Position numbers and translations under genes: made by a program. A stretch of 9,502 nt of DNA from positions 1-9,502 of the forward strand of contig PWZG01000608.1 of the NCBI GenBank assembly GCA_003567575.1, in the 5' to 3' direction. Below are positions 1 through 6,249 of this stretch, in pieces. The notes under the pieces were generated by a model that saw nothing but the letters and a program-made list of their open reading frames with translations, was not told the DNA's origin and made no database searches. This DNA comes from PVC group bacterium (lineage in GTDB: Bacteria; Verrucomicrobiota; Kiritimatiellia; CAIKKV01; PXCX01). Each line of letters opens with the position of its first letter. Position 1 is the stretch's first letter.

Positions 1-757
1 CTTCCGGTTGCGGCCGAACCCGTACGGCACGAAAGTACGCGCTGTTCAACAAATTACGGTTCAACCGGGTAATGTGCCCGACATGATAGGGTACGCCCGT
101 TTCAAACGGAACAAGACGCTGCAACAAGGTTTCGCGCAACGGTGTTTCGGGAAAACGCACCTCGCCCATGCGATAACGGGGGCCGCTGTCGTAACACACG
201 AACACATCGGCACGATACGCCTGGCGATCAATCACGATGCGTCGCTCGGTAAAACGACCATCAAAATAGCCGCGGGCAAGCCCAGTATTCTCAATCATCC
301 GGATAATGGCGGCATACCGCCCATGATGCAAACGGTCACCCTCTCGCAAAGGCAAGCGCTTCAAAACATCTTGGAATTCTACATCTTGAGCCGCATCGCC
401 ATCGAGGCAGACCAGCAACGAATGAATCCTGACCGGTTCCCCCGGATCCACTATCAGGCGCAATACCCACTCCTCGCCATCCCGTTTAGAGCGCACCTCG
501 ATGTCCGGCTCGTAATAGCCCAGGGCAGCCAACGCTTCCGTGGCCAAATCCGGTATACGACGCGCGAAACGACGGACAATCCGCGGATCGTCAGTGGCCG
601 GTGTGCCGACATGCAAACGTACATTTTTCAGCAAATCACCCGTAATGCCTTCTATCTCAACACGCGCGCCGCCCCAGGCGGCCCAGGGTACAAACAGCAT
701 CGCGCCGAGTAAGACAACCGAAAGAAGTGTCGTCCGTCGTTGAATGCAATGACCCAT
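1..757 (-). CDS. tamA: TamA-like outer-membrane autotransporter assembly protein, N-terminal part (cut by window edge)
   Basis: The minus-strand frame from ATG at 757 stays open to the left edge, giving 252 codons. Residues 1-30 form a signal peptide: an Arg-Arg pair, a hydrophobic stretch (LLSVVLLGAMLFVPWAA), then a small-residue cleavage region. The rest looks like three POTRA domains (roughly 31-100, 110-180 and 185-252). TamA-like motifs seen are VEIEGITGDLLKNVR, ALGYYEPDIEV, RGYFDGRF, GPRYRMGEVRF, LVPFETGVPY and LNRNLLNSAYF, close in order and spacing to E. coli TamA. The C-terminal 16-strand barrel would lie beyond the window. In the family, TamA works with inner-membrane TamB to insert outer-membrane proteins. 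A GGAG lies 11 bases before the start and a good promoter stands upstream. It is divergent from the zinc-ribbon gene. It could also be a more general BamA/TamA (Omp85) member; the sequence favours TamA. Confidence 0.85.
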   Translation of the reverse strand, partial: MGHCIQRRTTLLSVVLLGAMLFVPWAAWGGARVEIEGITGDLLKNVRLHVGTPATDDPRIVRRFARRIPDLATEALAALGYYEPDIEVRSKRDGEEWVLRLIVDPGEPVRIHSLLVCLDGDAAQDVEFQDVLKRLPLREGDRLHHGRYAAIIRMIENTGLARGYFDGRFTERRIVIDRQAYRADVFVCYDSGPRYRMGEVRFPETPLRETLLQRLVPFETGVPYHVGHITRLNRNLLNSAYFRAVRVRPQPE

Positions 758-825
758 GTAACGTAATTCTCCGAAATGTCAGTCATTAAACGCGCAGCGA
801 TGCGCGCGACCGGCAAGAAACCATG

Positions 826-854
826 ATTATATATGCCGCGCTGCCTCTTTACAA
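826..854 (-). promoter_or_regulatory. Sigma-70-type promoter for tamA
   Basis: On the minus strand, TTGTAA (849-854) and a perfect TATAAT (826-831) are separated by 17 bases. Transcription would start near 819, leaving a leader of about 60 bases before the tamA ATG at 757. Seen by eye only; the perfect -10 and ideal spacing make it the best promoter of this intergenic region. Confidence 0.6.
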
Positions 855-864
855 GCGAAAGCAA

Positions 865-892
865 TTGACAGCCAGGCATCCGTAATGATACA
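865..892 (+). promoter_or_regulatory. Weak candidate promoter for the zinc-ribbon gene
   Basis: A perfect TTGACA (865-870) on the plus strand is followed 16 bases later by GATACA (887-892), which matches the -10 consensus only poorly. It lies about 80 bases before the start at 974 and partly interleaves with the divergent tamA promoter, so the two could interfere. The -35 is convincing, the -10 is not. Confidence 0.3.
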
Positions 893-973
893 ACTAACGG
901 ACGAATAACCGGTAAACAAACCGAATACATTGTTTTTTTCTCAAGGGACCATTGAAAACCAGCGGAATTCATT

Positions 974-1690
974 ATGGCAGATGACATCATTGATCGATTG
1001 CTCCGTATTCAGGACCAGGACTTACGAATCGTGGACATGGAACGTGAACTGGCAGCGCTGCCGGAACGCGGCAAGAAGCTTGAGAACGAACTAAACGATT
1101 ATCATACAGCGATCACGGCAGCGCAAGAACAGCGCAAGGCGGCGCAACTTGACGTTAAAAGACTGGAAATGGAAGACCAGGAACATCGTCAGAAAATTTC
1201 CCGTTTACGCGAGCAACAGATGACGCTGAAAACCAACCGTGAATTCCGGACGATGGAAGAAGAGATCGCCGTGGTTCAACTGCGGCTCGGCCAATTGGAG
1301 ACGCGGCTATTGGAATCCATGGAAACGGTGGATAGCCTCAGCCAGGAACTCGACGGTCGAAAAAAAGAATTAAAACAGGCCGAGCAAGCCATCGAGAAAG
1401 AAAAAGAGTTATTGATTGTGCGCGGTCGTCAAGTCGAAGAAGAACTTGAAGAACTACGCAATCAACGGAAAATTGCCGCAACTTCAATTCCTGCAACGTG
1501 GTTATCAGCCTACGATCGTTTATTCAATGGCAAACGCGACAGAGTCCTGGTGAGTGTGGAAAACGGGATTTGCGGCGGTTGCCACATGAAATTACCGCCG
1601 GCGGTAACCCACTCGGCCCGACGCGCCGAATCGATGGTAACTTGCGATTTCTGCGGACGTATGTTATACTCAGACCATCGAATGACGTAA
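974..1690 (+). CDS. Coiled-coil protein with C-terminal C4 zinc ribbon (DUF164/zf-RING_7 family)
   Basis: The 238-residue product begins MADDIIDRLLRIQDQDLRI. Residues about 10-165 are rich in Glu, Lys, Arg, Gln and Leu in heptad-like order, a long antiparallel coiled coil. The C terminus carries a zinc ribbon with Cys200-x2-Cys203 and Cys224-x2-Cys227 (CGGCH and CDFCGRMLY). Length, order and the NREFRTMEEEI segment match the widespread bacterial family of C4-type zinc-ribbon proteins that includes chlamydial CT398 (CdsZ). Its biochemical role is mostly unknown; nucleic-acid or protein binding is usually supposed. The start is the first ATG in frame, with only a weak purine-rich stretch (AGCGGAA) before it. 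It lies just upstream of rnpB, 66 bases away, and a good promoter for rnpB sits inside its last codons. No signal peptide is seen, so it should be cytoplasmic. Confidence 0.85.
   Translation: MADDIIDRLLRIQDQDLRIVDMERELAALPERGKKLENELNDYHTAITAAQEQRKAAQLDVKRLEMEDQEHRQKISRLREQQMTLKTNREFRTMEEEIAVVQLRLGQLETRLLESMETVDSLSQELDGRKKELKQAEQAIEKEKELLIVRGRQVEEELEELRNQRKIAATSIPATWLSAYDRLFNGKRDRVLVSVENGICGGCHMKLPPAVTHSARRAESMVTCDFCGRMLYSDHRMT
1642..1670 (+). promoter_or_regulatory. Candidate rnpB promoter inside the end of the upstream gene
   Basis: TTGCGA (1642-1647) and TATACT (1665-1670) are spaced by exactly 17 bases on the plus strand, within the codons for the second cysteine pair of the zinc ribbon. 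Transcription would start near 1677, about 80 bases before the first paired base of RNase P RNA, so a 5' leader would need removal. A nearer start cannot be excluded: AATCAT at 1742-1747 could be a weak -10. Confidence 0.4.
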
Positions 1691-1756
1691 AGCGCGTGGC
1701 GTTTCAGACAAAGCTCACATTTTGTGCGGCACGCACAAGACAATCATGGTATCGTC

Positions 1757-2127
1757 GGAGACGGGAGCGAGCGGTCGCTGTGACCGGTTTACCGGTTGCG
1801 GAGGAAAGTCCGGACTCCACAGGGCAGGATGTCCTCGTGTTAAACGGGGGAGTTTTCCGGTAAACGGAAAAAATGGAAAGTGCCACAGAAACAAACCGTC
1901 CCGCTTGTCGGGATAAGGGTGAAAAGGCGGTGTAAGAGACCACCGGACGTATCCGCAAGGAGCGTTGCAAGGCAAACCCCATCTGGAGCAAGATCCAATA
2001 GGGAACTGGAGGCGGCCCGCCTCGTTTCGGCGTCACTCAGCCGCCGGAGCAGTTCCGGGTAGATCGCACAAGATAAATGACCGACACTCAAGGGTGAAAC
2101 AGAATCCGGCTTATGGCTCCCGTCTTC
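1757..2127 (+). ncRNA. rnpB: RNase P RNA (bacterial type A)
   Basis: This is the catalytic RNA that cleaves the 5' leader of precursor tRNAs. Conserved cores are present in order: GAGGAAAGTCCGGACTCC from 1801 (P4 5' side), AGGGTGAAAAGG near 1917, GTAAGAGACCACCG near 1933, GGAGCAAGATCCAATAGGG near 1984, and CAGAATCCGGCTTAT ending at 2114. The closing helix P1 is clear: 1757-1768 pairs with 2116-2127, 12 pairs with a single G-U. P2 is plausible (1772-1776 with 2079-2083), P3 is a short ACCGG/CCGGT hairpin, and P15 pairs 2002-2008 with 2050-2056. Inside P15 no GGT occurs, although most type A RNAs use a GGU there to hold the tRNA CCA end. The length of about 371 bases is normal. Its 3' 15 bases overlap the start of the gspC-like gene. 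End points are those of P1; true ends may differ by a few bases. Confidence 0.95.
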
Positions 2128-3036
2128 CGACATTACCATCATCCCCTCATCTGGCTGACGCTGGGCGCGCTGGCCGTTGCCTTGTCGGCGGCCGCCGCAT
2201 GGCGTGGTATCACAGCGCTACACGGACACAATACATCGGCAGCGATGGCTCCGTCAACGCATCGGCCGCCGATCGATGCGCTGACGGCAACCAGGCTGAC
2301 ACTGCCGGATGGCGTCGTATTCAAAACAGCGCCTGGAACGCAACGCCTGGAACCGGCGGAGCGCCTTGCGGGACGATTCCGTTTAGCGGGTACATTCTTC
2401 ATGTTATCGGCGGACATGCATCCTTCCACCCGCAAGGCGGTCCTGGTTGACGAAGTTTCGGGAATCGACCATATCGTTCAGGAAGGCGATATGCTCGACC
2501 ATATCGAAGTGGTTACCGTAGCCCATGATCATGTCGTGCTGCAAGCCGGCGAGACGCGCGAAATATTGGGGTTGGGGACTGGCGTCGGCAAACGCGTTTC
2601 CGATGATGCGGACGCGCTTGCATCGGCATTGCAGGACGCCGACGACGACGCATCCGCCGCGAGCGTAAACCGGTTCGGCGAACAGTTCGCCGATAATCGC
2701 TGGGTATTCCAGCGCGACAACCTGCTGGACTACTACCAGGAGGTCATGCGGTCGCCGCAACGCTTGAAGCAGGTTTTCGATTCCATGGAACCGTTATACG
2801 ATGACAACCGTAGAATTACCGGGTACAAGCTGGATATAAAGGGCGAGCCGGAGTTTTTCGAGGCCGTCGGCTTACAGCAAGGCGATGTGGTGCGCCAAGT
2901 CAACAATATGACCATGAGCAGCCGGCGCCGTGCGGAATACCTTATCGGCGAATTCATTCATGACCGGCTCAACGTATTCATCCTGGATATCGAGCGCGGT
3001 GAAAAACCGGAACAATTGATCTACGAAATCCGTTAG
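2113..3036 (+). CDS. gspC: GspC-like type II secretion inner-membrane protein with PDZ domain
   Basis: The 307-residue product has a short cytoplasmic N terminus, one membrane segment (about residues 11-30), a flexible linker, an HR-like domain (about 85-150, with LAGTFF, KAVLVDEVSG and VVLQAGETREIL) and a C-terminal PDZ domain (about 230-305, with GYKLDI, GLQQGDVVRQVNNM). This order is that of GspC, which links the inner-membrane platform to the secretin GspD. The segment DNLLDYYQEVMRSPQRLKQV before the PDZ is also typical of GspC. An in-frame TGA at 2095-2097 and lack of other early starts make ATG 2113 the likely start, because later starts would cut the membrane helix. That ATG lies inside rnpB, between the conserved GGCTTAT and helix P1. 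There is no well-placed ribosome binding site; AGGGTGA ends 15 bases upstream. No other gsp gene is adjacent, which is unusual for gspC. Confidence 0.75.
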   Translation: MAPVFRHYHHPLIWLTLGALAVALSAAAAWRGITALHGHNTSAAMAPSTHRPPIDALTATRLTLPDGVVFKTAPGTQRLEPAERLAGRFRLAGTFFMLSADMHPSTRKAVLVDEVSGIDHIVQEGDMLDHIEVVTVAHDHVVLQAGETREILGLGTGVGKRVSDDADALASALQDADDDASAASVNRFGEQFADNRWVFQRDNLLDYYQEVMRSPQRLKQVFDSMEPLYDDNRRITGYKLDIKGEPEFFEAVGLQQGDVVRQVNNMTMSSRRRAEYLIGEFIHDRLNVFILDIERGEKPEQLIYEIR

Positions 3037-3146
3037 CGGGTCTTCAGTCTGCGGTCTGCGGTTTTACCGCCTTGGTGCCTTATTCTAGAGCCTCTGTCAT
3101 AAAAAACACGAAAAAGTGACGCGCGGGCGTTGGGTGATTCGGGCAA

Positions 3147-3174
3147 GAGGTCAGAGGTCGGAGGTCAGAGGTCA
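3147..3174 (+). repeat. Short tandem repeat, four 7-base units
   Basis: Four head-to-tail copies of GAGGTCA lie at 3147, 3154, 3161 and 3168; only the second differs (final G). They stand in the noncoding region between gspC and apgM. No function is evident. Confidence 0.8.
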
Positions 3175-3184
3175 GTTTTCTGAA

Positions 3185-3232
3185 ACGATCGGAACCACGA
3201 TCTCGACAACGATAAGGGGAACGATCAAGGAT
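3185..3232 (+). repeat. Degenerate tandem repeat, four 12-base units starting ACGAT
   Basis: ACGATC, ACGATC, ACGATA and ACGATC occur at 3185, 3197, 3209 and 3221, exactly 12 bases apart, each followed by a variable six-base purine-rich half. It starts 10 bases after the 7-base repeat array. The ACGAT core recurs in the inverted repeat near 9325-9399. Confidence 0.6.
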
Positions 3233-3284
3233 TTCTCTTGCTGACATCTTGTGGTGTCCGACAAATGGTGTGAATCAATCCAAT

Positions 3285-3357
3285 GTCATCCCGAGCTTGT
3301 CGAGGGATCTGCGTCCGTCGCGGAGTGCCAAGATTCCTCGACTTCGCTCGGAATGAC
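3285..3357. repeat. Imperfect inverted-repeat element (intergenic palindrome)
   Basis: The left arm, 3285-3310 (GTCATCCCGAGC to GGGATCT), and the right arm, 3331-3357 (AGATTCCTCGAC to GGAATGAC), are mostly complementary around a 20-base centre. An RNA or single strand of this region would fold into a stem of about 26 pairs with a few mismatches. The CCGAG...CTCGG arms ending in GTCAT/ATGAC resemble a kind of dispersed palindrome common in several bacterial genomes. No coding capacity is seen. Its right end runs directly into the repeat shared with the gspG upstream region. Confidence 0.75.
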
Positions 3358-3400
3358 GGACGGAAGCGATATGCGCCCGGTATCCACTCCGTGATTGACG
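3350..3400 (+). repeat. Promoter-proximal dispersed repeat, copy A (upstream of apgM)
   Basis: Bases 3350-3377 match 6697-6724 at 27 of 28 positions (GGAATGACGGACGGAAG, then one C/T difference, then GATATGCGCC). The next 23 bases are less similar but equal in length, and the last 12 match well (TCCGYGRTTGAC). Both copies end in a -35-like hexamer and lie just before a gene on the same strand. Confidence 0.8.
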
Positions 3401-3423
3401 TAATACGCCGATTCTGGCAAACT
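3395..3423 (+). promoter_or_regulatory. Candidate apgM promoter, possibly leaderless
   Basis: TTGACG (3395-3400) is followed after 17 bases by CAAACT (3418-3423), a weak -10. Its last base lies 9 bases before the apgM ATG, the same distance as in the better gspG promoter. If used, the transcript would start at or within a base or two of the start codon. Confidence 0.4.
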
Positions 3424-3431
3424 ACACCGCC

Positions 3432-4652
3432 ATGAGCCCGCAAATACAGCCCAGGAAAACCGTTCTCTTTCTTGCCGACGGCATGGCCGATGAACCGTTG
3501 CGCGAACTGAACGGCCTGACACCTTTGGAATACGCGCGCACGCCCGGCATGGACCGGATTGCGAGCGAGGGTTGTTCCGGCGAATTTCTTTCGTTGCCGG
3601 ACGGTTTCCCTACAGGCAGCGAAGTGGCCAATATGTCGGTACTGGGCTGCGACTTGGATCGGGAATACGGAGGCCGCGGTCCCTTGGAAGCGGCCGGACG
3701 CGGAATTGCCATGCGCCCCGATGACGTGGCGCTTCGTCTGAACTTGATCAGCCGCAGTAACGGAATCCTGACCGATTTTTCGGCCGGACACCCATCGCAG
3801 GAAGATGCCGAAACCTGTATCGCGGCCCTGAACGAAAGGTTCGGCAGCGATACCGTGCGTTTTCATACCGGTGTCAGTTACCGTAATCTATTGATGCTGC
3901 GCGGACCGACGATGTCGCCGCTGATCATAACGGAAAAGCCGGACGATCACCAGGGCGACGCCATTGCCCCGTTTTATCCGCGGGCTGCCGCACCGGAAGC
4001 GGAAGCGACCGCCAAATTGCTGCAAACGATCATGGTTGAGGCGCCGCACGTGTTGAATGCGCTGCCGCTTAACCACCGTCACGCGGCGTCGGTAAACGGT
4101 GTCTGGCCCTGGAGCGGCGGTCGTGCCGGCGCAATTCAATCCCTCGAGAAGAAATTCGGGATACGGGGTGCGGTGATTTCGGCGGTCGACGTGATTGTCG
4201 GATTGGGCCGTTGCCTGGGAATGGATATCATTCCTGTTCAGGGCGCAACCGGATATATCGATACCAACTACGAAGGGAAAGCCAAGGCGGCGCTTGATGC
4301 GCTGAATAACCACGATTTCGTGTATCTGCACATCGAGGCGATCGACGAAGTCTCGCATGCGTGCGATCTGGAGCTGAAAATCGATACTATCGAACAATTC
4401 GATGCACGCATCGTGCAACCCGTGCTGGAGGCGGCCGATCCAACCGTACAGGCGGTCGTATTACCTGACCACCATGTCCCGGTACGACTTGGAAAACATA
4501 CACGCGATCCGGTGCCGGTCGCCATCCGTTTTCCGGATCGGGAACCTGATACGGTAATGACCTACGGTGAAAGCGCCGCCCGCCGCGGCATCCTTGGCCG
4601 GCTGGCCGGCAACGAGCTGATGCAATTACTGTTCGGACCGGTGCGTTTGTGA
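3432..4652 (+). CDS. apgM: Cofactor-independent phosphoglycerate mutase, ApgM type
   Basis: The 406-residue protein belongs to the alkaline-phosphatase-like metalloenzymes and should interconvert 3- and 2-phosphoglycerate in glycolysis and gluconeogenesis. Metal and catalytic motifs are visible: FLADGMAD (Asp16), TGSEVANMSVLGCD with the likely nucleophile Ser63, GGRGPLEAAGRG, FHTGVSYRNLL, the central HIEAIDEVSHACDLELKI, and DHHVPVRLGKHTRDPVPV near the C terminus. Length and order match the archaeal-type ApgM found in many bacteria. Bacterial members of this subgroup have also been proposed as homoserine kinases because they neighbour threonine genes; no such neighbour is present here. ATG 3432 fits family starts (a few residues before the first beta strand), yet no ribosome binding site precedes it, which agrees with a leaderless mRNA. 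The purC start follows 71 bases downstream. Confidence 0.9.
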   Translation: MSPQIQPRKTVLFLADGMADEPLRELNGLTPLEYARTPGMDRIASEGCSGEFLSLPDGFPTGSEVANMSVLGCDLDREYGGRGPLEAAGRGIAMRPDDVALRLNLISRSNGILTDFSAGHPSQEDAETCIAALNERFGSDTVRFHTGVSYRNLLMLRGPTMSPLIITEKPDDHQGDAIAPFYPRAAAPEAEATAKLLQTIMVEAPHVLNALPLNHRHAASVNGVWPWSGGRAGAIQSLEKKFGIRGAVISAVDVIVGLGRCLGMDIIPVQGATGYIDTNYEGKAKAALDALNNHDFVYLHIEAIDEVSHACDLELKIDTIEQFDARIVQPVLEAADPTVQAVVLPDHHVPVRLGKHTRDPVPVAIRFPDREPDTVMTYGESAARRGILGRLAGNELMQLLFGPVRL

Positions 4653-4723
4653 ATGATTTCTAATAGAGAACATTTTTCCCAGCCAGATAATCCAAACACA
4701 ATTCGAATAAAGGAGCAGCAAAC

Positions 4724-5692
4724 ATGATTTCGGAAACCGTATTGAAAGAAGCTTTAAACAACACGCTGGAGAGCACCGATTTAAAAGGCGTTGGAGAACG
4801 GGAAAGCGGTAAAGTACGCGAAAGTTACCGTCAGGGCTCAAAACGCCTGCTGATAACGACGGACCGCGTATCTGCCTTCGACCGGATCATCGGTACGATC
4901 CCTTACAAAGGCCAGGCACTGAACCGTATGGCGGAATTCTGGTTCGAAAAAACCAGGGATATCGTCCCCAATCATGTCGTTGCCGTCCCCGATCCGAATG
5001 TGATGGTCGTTCACGAATGCCGTCAATTACCGCTGGAATTCATCGTGCGCGGTTATATTACCGGCGTCACCAAGACCTCCGCCTGGTACAATTACGAGCG
5101 TGGCGTCCGCGATTTCTGCGGTAACCGCCTGCCGGAAGGCCTGCGCAAACACCAGAAATTCGAGCGCCCGATCCTGACGCCCACCACCAAGCACGAAGTT
5201 CATGACCGATCCATCTCGCGCGACGAAGCCATTACCGAGGGCTTGATTGACGCCGCAACTTTTGATACGGCCGCGGATATGTGTTTCCGGCTTTTCGATG
5301 CCGGCAGCCGCTACGCCGCCGAACGCGGCCTTATTCTGGTAGATACCAAGTATGAACTGGGTGTACTCGACGGGAAACTGGTATTCAGCGACGAAATCCA
5401 TACCCCCGATTCGTCACGTTACTGGTTTGCCGATTCGTATGAGGAACGTCTGCGCCAGGGACTCGATCCGCTGAAACTCGACAAGGAATACGTCCGCGAA
5501 TGGTTGGCGGAACACGGATTCCTGGGCGACGGCGAACCGCCGACGTTACCGGATGATGTACGAATCGAAGCGGCGCGGCGCTATATAGAAGCCTTCGAGC
5601 TACTGACAGGCCAGGAAATAACGGCATCCAACGAGCCGATCGTCAGCCGGATCGAAAACAATCTGCGCGCGGCAGGATTCGTTAACGGTTAA
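4724..5692 (+). CDS. purC: SAICAR synthetase (phosphoribosylaminoimidazole-succinocarboxamide synthase)
   Basis: The enzyme joins aspartate to CAIR with ATP to give SAICAR in purine synthesis, in the cytoplasm. Family marks in the 322 residues are SGKVRESY (nucleotide loop), TTDRVSAFDRI, the PLEFIVRGYITG segment, TPTTKHE, VDTKYELG and the SDEIHTPDSSRYW motif, in the usual order. At about 320 residues it is the longer, yeast-like form with a C-terminal extension, not the short form of about 240 residues found in E. coli. The start is well supported: AAAGGAG (4709-4715) lies 8 bases before ATG. A GATAAT at 4686-4691 could be a -10, but no -35 fits, so it may be co-transcribed with apgM. Other purine genes are absent nearby. 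Confidence 0.95.
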   Translation: MISETVLKEALNNTLESTDLKGVGERESGKVRESYRQGSKRLLITTDRVSAFDRIIGTIPYKGQALNRMAEFWFEKTRDIVPNHVVAVPDPNVMVVHECRQLPLEFIVRGYITGVTKTSAWYNYERGVRDFCGNRLPEGLRKHQKFERPILTPTTKHEVHDRSISRDEAITEGLIDAATFDTAADMCFRLFDAGSRYAAERGLILVDTKYELGVLDGKLVFSDEIHTPDSSRYWFADSYEERLRQGLDPLKLDKEYVREWLAEHGFLGDGEPPTLPDDVRIEAARRYIEAFELLTGQEITASNEPIVSRIENNLRAAGFVNG

Positions 5693-5711
5693 TGTAATAA
5701 CGAGAATTCTC

Positions 5712-5740
5712 TTGCCGTCGGGGTATGTTGTGCTTATAAT
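5712..5740 (+). promoter_or_regulatory. Sigma-70-type promoter for the small zinc-finger gene
   Basis: TTGCCG (5712-5717), a 17-base spacer and a perfect TATAAT (5735-5740) lie between purC and the next gene. Transcription would start near 5747, with GGGGGA (5750-5755) as ribosome binding site before ATG 5764. The gene should therefore be expressed independently of purC. Confidence 0.65.
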
Positions 5741-5763
5741 ACTGACAAAGGGGGAAACGTATC

Positions 5764-6249
5764 ATGACAGACGAAGATCGAGACGAAATGCCGCCGGAAT
5801 TATCCGGCACGACGGATGATGAAAACGAGGATCCAGATATTCGGGATACGGATATTCTTTTCGAATGTCCCAAATGCAGCAAAAGTATGGTTATCGATTA
5901 CCGTGGCGCAGGCTTGACCGTCCCATGCACCGATTGCGGGCATGCGGTTGATGTTCCCATTCCCGAAGGCATGGATCTTACGGATCTGGATAGTTCGCCG
6001 GCCGACCAGGGTGTGCGGGTTATCCAGATGCGGGAATTACTGGCGGATGCCCAGCGTAAACTCTACGTTCAGGACGGTGTTGTCGAACGTCTGCGCGCCG
6101 ATATTGAACGCGCAAACCGCCGCGCCGAACAAGCCGAAAAACAGTTCCAGGAAATCCGATGGGAAGCGGAAGTCATTCAGCGGGCAATCGAGACCATGCA
6201 AAAAATCCTCAACGACAAACAGACGGATACCGCTGGGAAAAATGACTGA
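5764..6249 (+). CDS. Small zinc-finger protein with C-terminal coiled coil, function unknown
   Basis: The 161-residue product has three parts. Residues 1-30 are very acidic (many Asp and Glu). Residues 31-70 form a zinc finger with Cys35-x2-Cys38 and Cys55-x2-Cys58 (FECPKCSKSMVIDYRG, then VPCTDCGHAVDVPIP), similar to MJ0042-type zinc ribbons. Residues about 85-152 form a charged coiled coil (EQAEKQFQEIRWEAEVIQRA). There is no membrane helix or signal peptide. I do not recognise a named gene; the layout suggests a cytoplasmic oligomer that binds nucleic acid or a protein partner, which is inference. It has its own promoter and ribosome binding site. Its stop TGA (6247-6249) directly abuts the stop of convergent panD, with no base between. 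Confidence 0.8.
   Translation: MTDEDRDEMPPELSGTTDDENEDPDIRDTDILFECPKCSKSMVIDYRGAGLTVPCTDCGHAVDVPIPEGMDLTDLDSSPADQGVRVIQMRELLADAQRKLYVQDGVVERLRADIERANRRAEQAEKQFQEIRWEAEVIQRAIETMQKILNDKQTDTAGKND

Noticed and set aside
8..712. Long plus-strand open frame of 234 codons
   Set aside because: It lies opposite the tamA frame, which has a signal peptide, POTRA motifs and a good promoter; the plus-strand product shows no recognisable motif.
1965..2450. Plus-strand open frame of 161 codons
   Set aside because: It starts in the middle of RNase P RNA and is out of frame with the GspC-like protein; it has no domain features.
3058..3070. gspC terminator hairpin (GCGGT-TTT-ACCGC)
   Set aside because: The stem has only five pairs and is followed by CTTGG instead of a T run.
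3225..3866. Minus-strand open frame of 213 codons
   Set aside because: It is antisense to apgM and includes the palindromic repeat; the apgM frame carries all the catalytic motifs.
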